Shown here in pieces: positions 1 through 8,193 of a stretch of 64,000 bases of DNA. The position numbers were made by a program, and so were the translations under genes. The notes beneath the pieces were generated by a model. The model searched no databases and was not told the origin of the DNA. It saw nothing but the letters and a program-made list of their open reading frames with translations. The stretch is from the NCBI RefSeq assembly GCF_003932955.1, contig NZ_QOVY01000005.1:7718-71717 (forward strand), read 5' to 3'. Source of the stretch: Chryseobacterium sp. SC28 (GTDB lineage: Bacteria; Bacteroidota; Bacteroidia; Flavobacteriales; Weeksellaceae). Position 1 is the stretch's first letter, and each line of letters opens with the position of its first letter.

Positions 1-106
1 TTTTCAGGATTGCTGATGGGTTTTTTGGCTGTCATAATAAATCAAATTTAATTATTTTTTTTGTTCTGTTTATTATGAAAACACTATCTTAGTTCTGAAC
101 TAAATC

Positions 107-132
107 AGTACACTTTTTGCTGACGATTTACA
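107..132 (+). repeat. Left arm of a 26-bp perfect inverted repeat flanking lpd-czcD
   Basis: Begins AGTACACTTTTTGC and is an exact reverse complement of 2523-2548. Weaker similarity continues outward in both arms (a shared GAAAACACT word), so the repeated unit may be about 50 bp. It lies downstream of the lpd stop codon. Positions 1-106 hold nothing I recognise. Confidence 0.85.
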
Positions 133-190
133 GTGTAGGTGCTTTTAAAAAAGCTTTTGGGTTTCATGCCGAGAATAGATTTGTTTAAAA

Positions 191-1591
191 TTAAATGTGA
201 ATAGCAATCCCATGAACAGCCAGACAAGCTTCACGAAGAGACTCATAATACGTGGGATGTCCATGTGAAATTCTTGCAATATCTTCAGAAGCAGCTCTGA
301 ATTCCATTGCGGTTGTAGCCTGTCCTATAATATCCGATGCACGCTCCCCTATAATGTGGATTCCGAGAATTTCATCGGTCTTTTCATCTGTCAGAACTTT
401 TACTAGTCCTGTGGTATGGCTGCTGGCTATGGCTCTGCCTGATGCAGAGAACGGAAATTCACCTACCCTGAACAGCCTACCGGAAGATTTTAACTCTTCC
501 TCTGTACTTCCCACTCCTGCAACTTCTGGACTTGTATAAACAATACTTGGAATAAGATTGTAATTGATATGAGGTTTCTGCCCTGCAATAGTTTCAGCCA
601 CAAAAACACCTTCTTCAGATGCTTTGTGTGCCAGCATAACTCCCTTTACAGTATCACCTATTGCGTAGATTCCCTTAATATTGGTCTCAAGATTTTTGTC
701 AGTTACAATCTGTCCTGTTGCTGATAGCTGAATTCCGGCATTTTCAAGATTCAAACCTTCGATATAAGGTTTTCTTCCTGTTGCCATAAGACAGTAATCT
801 CCTTCAATAAATACCTGCTCGCCCTCACTATTTTCAGCACGCACAATTATTCCGGTGGGGGTGTGAACAGCTTCTGTGACCTTATGTTTCATCAAAAACT
901 CAAAGCCCTGCTTTTTTAGCGACTTCTGCAGCTCAATACCCATCTTTCCATCCATTCCGTAAATGAGTCTGTCCATATATTCAAGAACAGTAATTCTGGC
1001 ACCGAGCCTTGCATAAATAGATCCCATCTCCATTCCGATAACCCCACCGCCTACAATAATCAAATGTTTAGGAATTTCTTTCAGAGAGAGAGCTTCCGTT
1101 GAAGTTATAATACGTTGTTTGTCAATTGTAATACCCGGTAATGACGCAGGTTTTGATCCTGTCGCAATGATAATATTCTTAGCTGATAGCTCAATAGTAT
1201 CTGCTTCTCTCTTGACAAACACAGTATTTTTATTAATAAAAGAACCAAGACCATGAAAAACTTCCACTTTATTTTTTTTCATCAGAAACTTAACACCTCC
1301 GTTTATTTTGGAAACTACCTGGGATTTACGTTGTACCATCTTATCAAAATCTATTGTCACATTTTCTGCTGAAATACCGTGTTCACTCATATCATTTTGA
1401 ATACCGGCAAACCTCTCGGTGCTGTCGAGCATAGCTTTAGAAGGAATGCAGCCTACATTAAGGCAGGTACCTCCCAAAACGGCATATTTTTCTACAATCG
1501 CAGTTTTCAGACCGAGTTGAGCGCAACGGATTGCTCCTACATAACCTCCAGGTCCTGAACCAATAATAATTACATCGAACTGATTTTCCAT
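191..1591 (-). CDS. lpdA: Dihydrolipoyl dehydrogenase (pyridine nucleotide-disulfide oxidoreductase)
   Basis: FAD-dependent enzyme that reoxidises dihydrolipoamide, normally the E3 subunit of 2-oxo acid dehydrogenase complexes in the cytoplasm. The N-terminal FAD motif GSGPGGY, the redox-active GGTCLNVGCIPSK disulfide motif, a central NAD-binding GGGVIGMEMGS segment and the C-terminal HGHPTYYES dimerisation motif with its His and Glu are all present. Length is normal for the family. I start it at the ATG at 1591 (MENQFDVII); an in-frame start at 1618 would add nine residues. It follows czcD closely and is probably co-transcribed with it. Because both genes sit between inverted repeats in an ICE, this is likely an accessory copy and may serve metal or redox stress rather than central metabolism. 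That role is inferred. Confidence 0.9.
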   Translation of the reverse strand: MENQFDVIIIGSGPGGYVGAIRCAQLGLKTAIVEKYAVLGGTCLNVGCIPSKAMLDSTERFAGIQNDMSEHGISAENVTIDFDKMVQRKSQVVSKINGGVKFLMKKNKVEVFHGLGSFINKNTVFVKREADTIELSAKNIIIATGSKPASLPGITIDKQRIITSTEALSLKEIPKHLIIVGGGVIGMEMGSIYARLGARITVLEYMDRLIYGMDGKMGIELQKSLKKQGFEFLMKHKVTEAVHTPTGIIVRAENSEGEQVFIEGDYCLMATGRKPYIEGLNLENAGIQLSATGQIVTDKNLETNIKGIYAIGDTVKGVMLAHKASEEGVFVAETIAGQKPHINYNLIPSIVYTSPEVAGVGSTEEELKSSGRLFRVGEFPFSASGRAIASSHTTGLVKVLTDEKTDEILGIHIIGERASDIIGQATTAMEFRAASEDIARISHGHPTYYESLREACLAVHGIAIHI

Positions 1592-1622
1592 ACTTCTGTT
1601 GTTTAAAATGGTTAACAAAAAC

Positions 1623-2519
1623 TTATAGATGAACTTCGCCTTCCTGATGACCTTCTGTCTCGATCTGGAACGTAGTGTGTGAAATTTTAAATTCTGTAGT
1701 TGCTTTATCGGAAAGTGTTTTTAACAAAACATTGAGATCTTCACTGTGTTCAGCTATGACATGTGAGCTCATTGCATTGAGTCCGGAGGTAAGTGACCAG
1801 ACATGAAGGTCGTGTAACTTTTTTACGCCTTGAACGGATTCCAGAGACTTCCTGAGTTCTTCAATATTCACATCTTTCGGTGTTCCTTCCAGTAAAACAT
1901 TAACAGCTTCTTTTAGCAATCGCCATGTTCTTGGAAAGATCAGTAGGCCTATTGCCGCCGAAATGAGCGGATCAGCATAATACCATCCAGTTGTAAGCAT
2001 TATAATTCCCGCAATCATGACTCCCACTGAAGTAAGAGCATCGGATAGAACTTCAAAATAAGCACCTTTCATATTAAGGCTCTCATCGGAACCTTTCCTG
2101 ATAATGAAAATTCCGACAATATTTACAACCAATCCTATCCCTGCAACAATCATCATGGCACCACTTTGAACCTCTGGAGGATTTTTGAATCTTTGATATG
2201 CTTCAAATAACACATATACTGAAATACCCAGCAGGATCACTGCGTTAATAACGGCAGCAAGAATCTCTGTTCTGTAGTAACCAAAGGTCTTTTTGGAATT
2301 GGCTTTTTTCTCTCCGATTTTGATCGCCATGTATGCCAGAAATAAACCGACAACATCTGTCATCATATGTGCCGCATCGGCAAGTAATGCCAGACTTTTG
2401 GTGGCAAAACCGCCTATAACTTCAGCAATCATATAACTTCCACTCAGACAAAGAACAATCAATAGGCTCTTCTTGTGTTTTCCGGATGCCGAAACAGTAT
2501 TAATAGTATTGTCATTCAT
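1623..2519 (-). CDS. czcD: Cation diffusion facilitator family metal exporter (CzcD-like)
   Basis: Inner-membrane efflux carrier that exchanges divalent cations (Zn, Cd or Co in the family) for protons. It has about six hydrophobic segments and the paired metal-site motifs of the family: LLADAAHMMTD near residue 50 and FEVLSDALTS near residue 160. A cytoplasmic C-terminal domain carries His-rich dimerisation residues. At 298 residues it is standard length. The start at 2519 lies immediately inside the right arm of the inverted repeat, so the repeat forms the 5' leader. lpd follows within a few tens of bases. Substrate specificity cannot be read from the sequence. Confidence 0.9.
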   Translation of the reverse strand: MNDNTINTVSASGKHKKSLLIVLCLSGSYMIAEVIGGFATKSLALLADAAHMMTDVVGLFLAYMAIKIGEKKANSKKTFGYYRTEILAAVINAVILLGISVYVLFEAYQRFKNPPEVQSGAMMIVAGIGLVVNIVGIFIIRKGSDESLNMKGAYFEVLSDALTSVGVMIAGIIMLTTGWYYADPLISAAIGLLIFPRTWRLLKEAVNVLLEGTPKDVNIEELRKSLESVQGVKKLHDLHVWSLTSGLNAMSSHVIAEHSEDLNVLLKTLSDKATTEFKISHTTFQIETEGHQEGEVHL

Positions 2520-2522
2520 AAT

Positions 2523-2548
2523 TGTAAATCGTCAGCAAAAAGTGTACT
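2523..2548 (-). repeat. Right arm of the 26-bp inverted repeat flanking lpd-czcD
   Basis: Exact reverse complement of 107-132, located 3 bases upstream of the czcD start codon, between it and a candidate -7 promoter element at 2574-2581. Confidence 0.85.
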
Positions 2549-2573
2549 ATTTCTTAGAGAGTGTTTTCTGTTT

Positions 2574-2581
2574 CAAATATA
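2574..2581 (-). promoter_or_regulatory. Candidate -7 element for czcD-lpd
   Basis: Reads TATATTTG on the minus strand, matching the Bacteroidetes TAnnTTTG -7 consensus. No clear TTG -33 element is seen at the right distance. The position would put the transcription start just outside the inverted repeat. Confidence 0.4.
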
Positions 2582-2712
2582 GAATTTAAAGTTTAGTTTT
2601 TTGCTTTTAAAAAGAAAAAAATTAGGTTTCGATTAATTTTCTTTTGTAATATTCCTTTTTTCTTCTTTTTAGAGTTTCAGATTTTATCTCTCCAATTATA
2701 GAAGAAAAAGAA

Positions 2713-2991
2713 TTGTTCGAAATGAATAAAGATACCGAAGCACATATCATCAATGCGAAAAATATTTTATGCGGTCAAAAACTACGTAGATTACGCAAAG
2801 CTATGGAGCTTCCATTTACTTTATCGTTTCATTTAAGCCGTCATACTTTCGCTACCAATGCTTTAAATAATGGAATGCGGATAGAGTATGTTTCAAAATT
2901 AATGGATCATTCAGATATCGGCATCACGCAGATTTATCCAAAGGTTATAAGTGAAGAATTGGATAAAGCGGTGGTTAACTTTATTAAATAA
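2713..2991 (+). pseudogene. Remnant of a tyrosine site-specific recombinase (C-terminal part)
   Basis: Only the catalytic C-terminal end survives: the HLSRHTFATNAL segment (H-x-x-R), the LMDHSDIGIT segment and TQIYPKV with the tyrosine. Family members are about 400 residues long, so the N-terminal arm and core-binding domains and the first catalytic arginine region are gone. The reading frame opens with a TTG and has no plausible ribosome-binding site. It resembles the C-terminus of the intact integrase at 42903-44153, suggesting an older integration event. Confidence 0.75.
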
Positions 2992-3077
2992 TTTATAGAG
3001 TAGTAGGCTCTTGAAAAAAATATTATTATATTTTTACGTTTTAATAAATCATATAAATTTTATTTCACTTCTGAATT

Positions 3078-3332
3078 ATGCTTAGAATTTTAGACGAAAA
3101 TATTTTAACTGAAGGCACTAAAATAGGTCAGTCATTTCGACCAGAAAACCTTGCATTTATAGTTATATATAATGGTTCGGTTACCTTGGAAATAAATGGA
3201 AAAAACCTTTCGTTTCAAAAAGGAAATATCATTATCTTTTCTTATATGAATTTATATAAGTTAGTTAATATTACGCAGGATTTAAAATGTATGTCTTCAA
3301 ACAAACTCGGACAAATATCATTAATTTCTTAA
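3078..3332 (+). pseudogene. Truncated AraC-family regulator, N-terminal cupin part only
   Basis: Eighty-four residues resembling the sensory half of flavobacterial AraC-type regulators: NGSVTLEINGK followed by LSFQKGNIIIFSYMNLYKL, a small beta-barrel pattern. The two C-terminal helix-turn-helix motifs that bind DNA are absent, and the frame ends in unrelated residues (MSSNKLGQISLIS). A transposase remnant begins 13 bases further on, on the opposite strand, which suggests that an insertion and later decay removed the rest. Confidence 0.55.
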
Positions 3333-3344
3333 GGAGGATTTGGG

Positions 3345-3512
3345 TTATAAACTTAGTAATTTTTGTTGATTAAACAATTGTCTTCTTTTTCTCAGTGAAT
3401 CGGTTTTGATTTGCTGTCTTTTTTTCAGGATCTGCTCGGATCTTCCAAAGTAAACATCAGCCGGGGTAAGGTTGTTTAGCGATTCATGAAATTGAAATTT
3501 TGAAGTGGGAAT
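3345..3512 (-). pseudogene. 3' remnant of an IS3-family transposase
   Basis: Translated on the minus strand, the stretch gives HESLNNLTPADVYFGR followed by EQILKKRQQIKTDSLRKRRQ and a stop at 3345-3347. This is the typical C-terminal end of an IS3/IS150-type DDE transposase (the HESLxNLTPADVYFGR block). The rest of the gene and the IS ends are not recognisable upstream. A degraded IS, probably the cause of the AraC truncation next to it. Confidence 0.75.
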
Positions 3513-3573
3513 TTTTGTATCTTGCTAAGACTTGGCTTTGCCTCGTTTATTTTGAACGTTTGAAACGTAAAAT

Positions 3574-3762
3574 TCACAACGGTATGACAAGTAGCACAAG
3601 AACAAAAAGGACTGCATAAATCGCCTTTTTCGTTTGACCATTGCTTGTATTAGAAAGCTCTGATTTTGAAGTATTACTGGTATCCATACCACACGCATCA
3701 GTACACAGCATTACGGATAATGCCAGAAAATATATACTGAATATGAATATAAATAGTTTCAT
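3574..3762 (-). CDS. Small exported or membrane protein of unknown function (DUF6660-like)
   Basis: Sixty-two residues: an N-terminal hydrophobic segment (MKLFIFIFSIYFLALSVMLC), then a polar Ser/Asn-rich linker with CTDACGMDTS, then a second hydrophobic stretch at the C-terminus. The N-terminus resembles a small flavobacterial family (DUF6660) often found beside metal-resistance genes, but the usual Cys/His-rich C-terminus is replaced by a membrane segment. It is the last gene of the minus-strand metal cluster. Function unknown. Confidence 0.45.
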   Translation of the reverse strand: MKLFIFIFSIYFLALSVMLCTDACGMDTSNTSKSELSNTSNGQTKKAIYAVLFVLVLLVIPL

Positions 3763-3817
3763 CAGCTACAAATATAAATAAATAGATTGTGCAATAGAAT
3801 TGCAAAGTTGAAAAAAT

Positions 3818-4228
3818 CTATTTGTTACATTTGTCGCATTTCCCCTTAAGAACTAAATTAGCTCCATCTAATTTAAAGTTTTGAGGAACTTCGATGTTCG
3901 GAATTTCTGTTTCAGTAAGGCAAAAAGTATGTTTGCAGTCGGTACAATAAAAATGTGTGTGCAGTTCTGATAAATTACAATTGCATCCTGATTGGCAAAG
4001 TGCGTATTTAATCACTCCGCTTCCATCATCAATGGTATGGACAAGTTTGTGTTCCAGGAATACTTTAAGTATTCTGAAGAGAGTAATATTATCTGCTTTT
4101 TCAAACTGTTCTGCCAGCTCTTTATGACTTACTGCATATTGTTGTTTCAATAACTTTTCAACCACCAACAAACGCATAGCGGTGGGTTTTATAGCTTTTT
4201 GCTGTAAAATTTTTTCTAATTCAGTCAT
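3818..4228 (-). CDS. Fur-family metal-responsive transcriptional regulator
   Basis: A 136-residue Fur/Zur-type repressor. It has an N-terminal winged helix (KPTAMRLLVVEKLL, then SHKELAEQFEKADNITLFRILKVFLEHKLVHTI in two pieces), a HTHFYCTDCKHTFCL segment that supplies His and a zinc-binding CxxC pair, and a C-terminal KGKCDKC second CxxC. Members sense Fe, Zn or other metals and repress uptake or efflux genes. Here it lies in a minus-strand cluster with ArsR, MerTP and a GDCCVxC protein and probably tunes that cluster. The sensed metal cannot be told. Confidence 0.85.
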   Translation of the reverse strand: MTELEKILQQKAIKPTAMRLLVVEKLLKQQYAVSHKELAEQFEKADNITLFRILKVFLEHKLVHTIDDGSGVIKYALCQSGCNCNLSELHTHFYCTDCKHTFCLTETEIPNIEVPQNFKLDGANLVLKGKCDKCNK

Positions 4229-4234
4229 TGTGAT

Positions 4235-4573
4235 TTAATTTTCTATCGTCCAATCATCATTATCGTCCTCGTCAACTGATATTTGCTCAATGATGCTGTT
4301 TGCTGCACTGTCAGAGTATGTACCATAACCATTTACGAAAACACCTTTTGCTCCATCTTTTTGGTTTCTCATCGCATATAAGATAGCCTCATCTTCCAAG
4401 TCATTAAGCCCAGTAAAACGATAAATTTTATCAATAACAATGTCCCTTAAATTAACTTTCTCTCCGTCTATTTTGTACGAAATGTTTTCTTCCAATAGAT
4501 TAAAGTCTTCCGTATAACCCCTTTGTCTTAGTACTTCAATTACTTCTGATAATGTTTTTTCTGTTGATAGCAT
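4235..4573 (-). CDS. Conserved small acidic protein, often mislabelled phosphoribosylpyrophosphate synthetase
   Basis: A 112-residue protein with the pattern VIEVLRQRGYTEDFNLLEEN near the N-terminus, a central IDKIYRFTGLNDLEDEAILYAM segment, GVFVNGYGTYSD, and an acidic tail. It belongs to a widespread small Bacteroidetes family that databases often name phosphoribosylpyrophosphate synthetase. It has none of the PRPP synthetase active-site features and is far too short, so that name should not be used. It precedes the fur-like gene by 6 bases, so the two are probably co-expressed. Role unknown. Confidence 0.7.
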   Translation of the reverse strand: MLSTEKTLSEVIEVLRQRGYTEDFNLLEENISYKIDGEKVNLRDIVIDKIYRFTGLNDLEDEAILYAMRNQKDGAKGVFVNGYGTYSDSAANSIIEQISVDEDDNDDWTIEN

Positions 4574-4642
4574 AAGTATTCTTCTTAAATTTTTGAAAAT
4601 ATTTTTTGAAAAAACTGAACATTTTTTTCTCTTAATTGGTTT

Positions 4643-4852
4643 CTAATAGCAACATTTTTTGTCCTGCTGAATTGGTGGACAAGCAACACTTCCGTAGCTA
4701 CAATAAACACAGCAGTCGCCTTGTTTTGGTTTTAGAACTTGTTTGCATTTTTCACATTCGTAAAAATATTGGCAAGCGTCTGTCGGCATTGTTTCCTCTT
4801 TTTTGTATCCGCAATTTGGGCAAGTTATAATTGATTGTAATTTAATTTCCAT
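4643..4852 (-). CDS. GDCCVxC domain-containing protein
   Basis: Sixty-nine residues, very rich in cysteine: CPNCGYKKEETMP, then CQYFYECEKCK, then KQGDCCVYCSYGSVACPPIQ and a terminal CC. The GDCCVYC block defines the family, which occurs next to mer genes. Paired CxxC motifs suggest metal binding, probably mercury or another thiophilic metal. Its start abuts the merTP stop, with the ATG overlapping by one base, so translation is probably coupled. Confidence 0.85.
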   Translation of the reverse strand: MEIKLQSIITCPNCGYKKEETMPTDACQYFYECEKCKQVLKPKQGDCCVYCSYGSVACPPIQQDKKCCY

Positions 4853-5454
4853 TATGATATAATTTTACTTTTTAGTGATTTATAACCTGTCGAATTGATA
4901 GCTTTTTCAATTTCTATAATACTTGTTTGTTTGTTGTCAAACTTAACAATGGCATTGCCTTTCTCATAAGAAACCACAACTTCCACAATTCCTTTTAGTT
5001 TGCTAATCTCTGCTTTAACGTGGTGTTCACAACCTGAACAAGTCATTCCTTTAATTGTAAACTCAACTTTTCGAAGTTTTGAAGTTTGGGTAATAATTGC
5101 TTTACTTTCAGTCTTTGGAAAAAAGATGTGGGCATAAATTGGAAATGATAAAAGTAAAGCCGTCATAATGGTAATAATTCCTAAAAATGATTTTGTTTGC
5201 ATAAAATTTGGTTTTTCAGTTGTTTCACATTTACAGTCAATTTTCTTTTGTGGTTTCAACTTTTGATACCAAGCAAAACCAAGCACTAAAATTGTTAAAC
5301 CGATAAAATATGGTCGGAAAGGTTCGAGCCAAGAAAAAGTTGAAGCAAGTCCGCTTGTTCCTGCTATTAGAGCCAACACTGGTGTAATACAACACAATGA
5401 AGCTGCTATTGCTGTCAAAAGTCCAGTCCCAATTAGTTTTCCGTCCGTTACCAT
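4852..5454 (-). CDS. merTP: Mercuric transport protein MerTP (MerT-MerP fusion)
   Basis: Inner-membrane mercury uptake protein fused to a heavy-metal-associated domain. Residues 1-60 match MerT: a first transmembrane helix with the vicinal SLCCITPVLALIAG cysteines. A further hydrophobic helix lies near residue 90. From about residue 125 there is an HMA domain with the metal site GMTCSGCEHHV. In the family, MerT/MerP carry Hg(II) inward for MerA. No merA or merB is seen in the window, so uptake without reduction would be odd; a reductase may lie beyond the left edge, or the system may serve another metal. The gene overlaps arsR by 7 bases. Confidence 0.88.
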   Translation of the reverse strand: MVTDGKLIGTGLLTAIAASLCCITPVLALIAGTSGLASTFSWLEPFRPYFIGLTILVLGFAWYQKLKPQKKIDCKCETTEKPNFMQTKSFLGIITIMTALLLSFPIYAHIFFPKTESKAIITQTSKLRKVEFTIKGMTCSGCEHHVKAEISKLKGIVEVVVSYEKGNAIVKFDNKQTSIIEIEKAINSTGYKSLKSKIIS

Positions 5455-5825
5455 ATTGTTTCTAAATTTTTTTTATCGTCAAGTATTTTAAAAAATGGGT
5501 CCAACATTTTCTCATACTCTTTTGTCAATGAGTAAAAAATGGTTTGCGCCTCTCTTTCGGTTTCAATAAGCTTTCGGTCTTTAAGTTTTCTCAAGTGCTG
5601 AGAAATCGCTGAAATTGTCATTCCAAGAATTTCACTCACATCACAAACACAAAGTCGTTTTTCTTCATAAAGAAGAAACAGAATTTTCAGTCTTACATTG
5701 TTTCCAGTCAATTCAAGTGCGTTCGACAAATAGTCAAACGAACTGTGGAGTTCCGAAACTCTTTCTTTACAGCGATTGATTTGTTTAATGTCTGCCTGTT
5801 GTCGTGTACAAGAAGTATTATCCAT
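5448..5825 (-). CDS. ArsR/SmtB-family metalloregulator
   Basis: A 125-residue winged-helix repressor. The sequence RLCVCDVSEILGMTISAIS covers the helix-turn-helix, with the CVC metal-sensing motif of the ArsR branch, followed by QHLRKLKDRKLIETEREAQTIFYSL in the wing. An extra N-terminal Cys (SCTRQQ) may add a ligand. Family members leave DNA on binding As(III), Hg(II) or related metals. It heads the merTP-GDCCVxC operon. The promoter directly upstream carries a palindrome between its two elements, consistent with autoregulation, and leaves almost no leader before the ATG. Confidence 0.88.
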   Translation of the reverse strand: MDNTSCTRQQADIKQINRCKERVSELHSSFDYLSNALELTGNNVRLKILFLLYEEKRLCVCDVSEILGMTISAISQHLRKLKDRKLIETEREAQTIFYSLTKEYEKMLDPFFKILDDKKNLETIW

Positions 5826-5829
5826 AATG

Positions 5830-5861
5830 CAAATGTAACTAATTTGTTTATTTAAGCAAAT
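5830..5861 (-). promoter_or_regulatory. Promoter and candidate ArsR operator of the mer operon
   Basis: On the minus strand a TTTG -33 element (5860-5857) is followed by 19 bases and TACATTTG (5837-5830), a full match to the Bacteroidetes promoter pattern. An imperfect palindrome (ATTTG-ten bases-CAAAT, 5842-5861) fills the spacer, where a bound repressor would block polymerase. The arsR ATG follows only 4 bases after the -7 element, so the mRNA may be leaderless. Confidence 0.65.
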
Positions 5862-5974
5862 GCTAAATTATGAGTATTAAAATTTGGCATTTTATATGTT
5901 GACGTAATGGTGCTGTTACTTTTAATTCTTCTAACAATATATTAATAGAAAAATCACAAAAATATTTAGTATAA

Positions 5975-7975
5975 TCATTCTTTCTGCACCAAATGCTGTA
6001 AGTTAGGGTCATTCTTGATACGCTCCATTTCACTAACAACAATATTCAGAATGTCTGATTTTATCTGCTTGTAATTGTTTTCTATTTCCTGCTTCATCTT
6101 ATCCTCGCCCTGCTCATTTACAAAAGATAAGATTTGCGGTATTTGCTGATAGGCTTTGCTTTCTGCCGCTACCTTTTCATTGTCCACTACAATTTCGGCG
6201 TGAAATATCTTCTGCTCGATACGTTCATCAAAGTTATCTGATACAGAACCAACAAACAAACCTTGTGTAAGTGTTGAGATTTTGGAAGCCGGAATAAGGC
6301 TGTCTAACTGTGTCGAAATAGAGGTAGATTTATCATTGCGGTTAATGGTCATACTTTGGCGTTTCTGTAATACTTTACCGAAACGTTCCGAAAGGCTTTT
6401 TGCTGTTTCGCCAACCACCTGACCACTGAATATATTACCGACAGTATTCTGTATTACCTTGCTTTCCTTGTCGCCGTAATCCCTTGTTAATTGCGAAAAA
6501 TCCTGAAAGCCCAAACATACCGCTACCTTATTACTTCTCGCCGTTGCGATAAGATTGTCCAGTCCCCTGAAATAAATTGTGGGCAACTCATCTATGATAA
6601 CGGAACTCTTTAGCTGTCCTTTTTTATTAATCAGCTTTACAATCCTCGAATTATACAAGCCTAAAGCTGCCGAATAAATATTTTGACGGTCGGGATTATT
6701 ACCTACGCACAAAATTTTAGGTTCTTTCGGGTTGTTGATGTCAAGCGTAAAATCATCGCCTGTCATCACCCAGTACAATTGCGGGCTAATCATTCTTGAT
6801 AATGGAATTTTTGCCGATGCGATTTGTCCTTGTAACTGGTCTTGCGCTCCACCTTGCCACGCATCCATAAAAGGCGATAGGTAGTTCTCCAAATCAGGGT
6901 ATGAGGTTAAAATCGTGAATACGTCCGAATACTTTTTATTCAGTAATTCTATAGCGTGTGGGAACGTACAATACTTACCATTATCGTAGATTTTCAGATA
7001 CCAAATAATGGCAGCCAATAAGATAATTGGGCTTTCCACGAAAAAATCGCCCTGCTTCTGTATCCAGCTTCGGTTGAGGTTTAGCATTATGGTATATGCC
7101 GCTTCGTAGGCATCTGAAATGTCCGTCATAAAATCAGGATTGAGTGGATTGCAACGGTGGCTCTTGCGTGGGTCGTCGAAATTTATCACGTAAAATTTAG
7201 GCTGAACTCTGTACTTATCCCGATGCTTCAGTAAATGGTTATAGGCGATAGTCGAAAGGTCATCGAATTTGAAATCGTAGATGTACATACTAAAGCCTTT
7301 CTCTATTTGCTGCTTGATGTAATTATTTACGATGGCATAAGATTTACCTGAACCCGGAGTACCCAACACGATTGATGCCCTGAAAGGATTGACAATGTTT
7401 ATCCAACCGTTGTTCCATTTGCCTTTGTAGTAAAATTTGGTGGGCAGATTGACGGAATACTCGTTTTCCATCAGCTTGGTTTCCTGTTGGAAGCTCTCGT
7501 TCTCGTTATTGAAAACATCGTCCATTAAATTAGTACGAAGCAATCGGCTCATCCATACGCCTGCCATCAGCAAGGCGATATAACCTAACGAGATAGTAAG
7601 GATATATAAGAATGTGCCTGTTGCCGGAGATAGCTTTAGCAACGGTGTGTTCAGGAAGAACAGCACAAAGCCAACACCCAAAGCCACGTAAATTTTAGTC
7701 CAGGTTATCTTCTCATTCTTTACGCCTTTTGTCCCTAAACAACTCAAAGCCAACAAAACCAAAGCAAAGACTTTTGTATATAAGGTATGTGAGAACAAAC
7801 CTGCCGTCTGGTCGAAATTGCCCAGTATTTTGTTGATGACTTCCAATGTCCAACCACGTTCTAAAAAGAACCCATAGCAGAACCAATAAAGGTGCATCAG
7901 CACCAAAAGAATACTGACTGCTCTCATAAAAGCCATGATCTTAGCAAGCCCTCTTAAATCGTCTTCTCCCTGCAT
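5975..7975 (-). CDS. mobC: Conjugal transfer coupling ATPase MobC (VirD4/TraG-type T4CP, YWFCY family)
   Basis: Type IV coupling protein that docks the relaxase-DNA complex to the mating channel at the inner membrane. At 666 residues it has a hydrophobic N-terminus with the family YWFCYGF motif, several membrane helices before residue 150, a Walker A TPGSGKSYAI near residue 207, a Walker B-type SVIIDELPTIYF, and a C-terminal polar tail. It is read away from mobB, with a DUF1801 gene between them. A copy of the ICE-wide bipartite motif lies about 60 bases upstream of the start in the same orientation, so mobC probably has its own controlled promoter. Confidence 0.92.
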   Translation of the reverse strand: MQGEDDLRGLAKIMAFMRAVSILLVLMHLYWFCYGFFLERGWTLEVINKILGNFDQTAGLFSHTLYTKVFALVLLALSCLGTKGVKNEKITWTKIYVALGVGFVLFFLNTPLLKLSPATGTFLYILTISLGYIALLMAGVWMSRLLRTNLMDDVFNNENESFQQETKLMENEYSVNLPTKFYYKGKWNNGWINIVNPFRASIVLGTPGSGKSYAIVNNYIKQQIEKGFSMYIYDFKFDDLSTIAYNHLLKHRDKYRVQPKFYVINFDDPRKSHRCNPLNPDFMTDISDAYEAAYTIMLNLNRSWIQKQGDFFVESPIILLAAIIWYLKIYDNGKYCTFPHAIELLNKKYSDVFTILTSYPDLENYLSPFMDAWQGGAQDQLQGQIASAKIPLSRMISPQLYWVMTGDDFTLDINNPKEPKILCVGNNPDRQNIYSAALGLYNSRIVKLINKKGQLKSSVIIDELPTIYFRGLDNLIATARSNKVAVCLGFQDFSQLTRDYGDKESKVIQNTVGNIFSGQVVGETAKSLSERFGKVLQKRQSMTINRNDKSTSISTQLDSLIPASKISTLTQGLFVGSVSDNFDERIEQKIFHAEIVVDNEKVAAESKAYQQIPQILSFVNEQGEDKMKQEIENNYKQIKSDILNIVVSEMERIKNDPNLQHLVQKE

Positions 7976-8037
7976 TATTTTAAGTTTTAATGTTCGGACG
8001 TGAATTTAAAGGCTCTATGGAGTGAGTATAAGAATGT

Positions 8038-8070
8038 GGCAGCCAGTGGCATTCTATGGCAGTATTTAGC
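8038..8070 (-). promoter_or_regulatory. Bipartite ICE motif copy E, upstream of mobC
   Basis: On the minus strand: GCTAAATACTGCC (8070-8058), spacer ATAGAAT, GCCACTGGCTGCC (8050-8038). The same layout (13-bp half-site, 7 bp, second GCC half-site) occurs upstream of traA, traE and the HTH regulators. The second half-site ends about 60 bases before the mobC start. Confidence 0.6.
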
Positions 8071-8193
8071 CAATTAGTATAAAATGAAAAAGTAGCGGTT
8101 TTGCTACATTTTATTGTAAAAGCGAGTTAAAGACCAAGTCTCGCAACAGATTTTTTATGAGGCATAAATTACTTTGCTATAAGCCTCAATTTT

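Noticed and set aside
191-2519. lpd-czcD as the chromosomal left flank of the ICE
   Set aside because: Possible, but the flanking inverted repeats and the integrase/IS remnants to their right fit mobile cargo better; not settled.
4235-4573. Phosphoribosylpyrophosphate synthetase
   Set aside because: Databases often use this name for the family, but the protein is far too short and lacks the enzyme's motifs.
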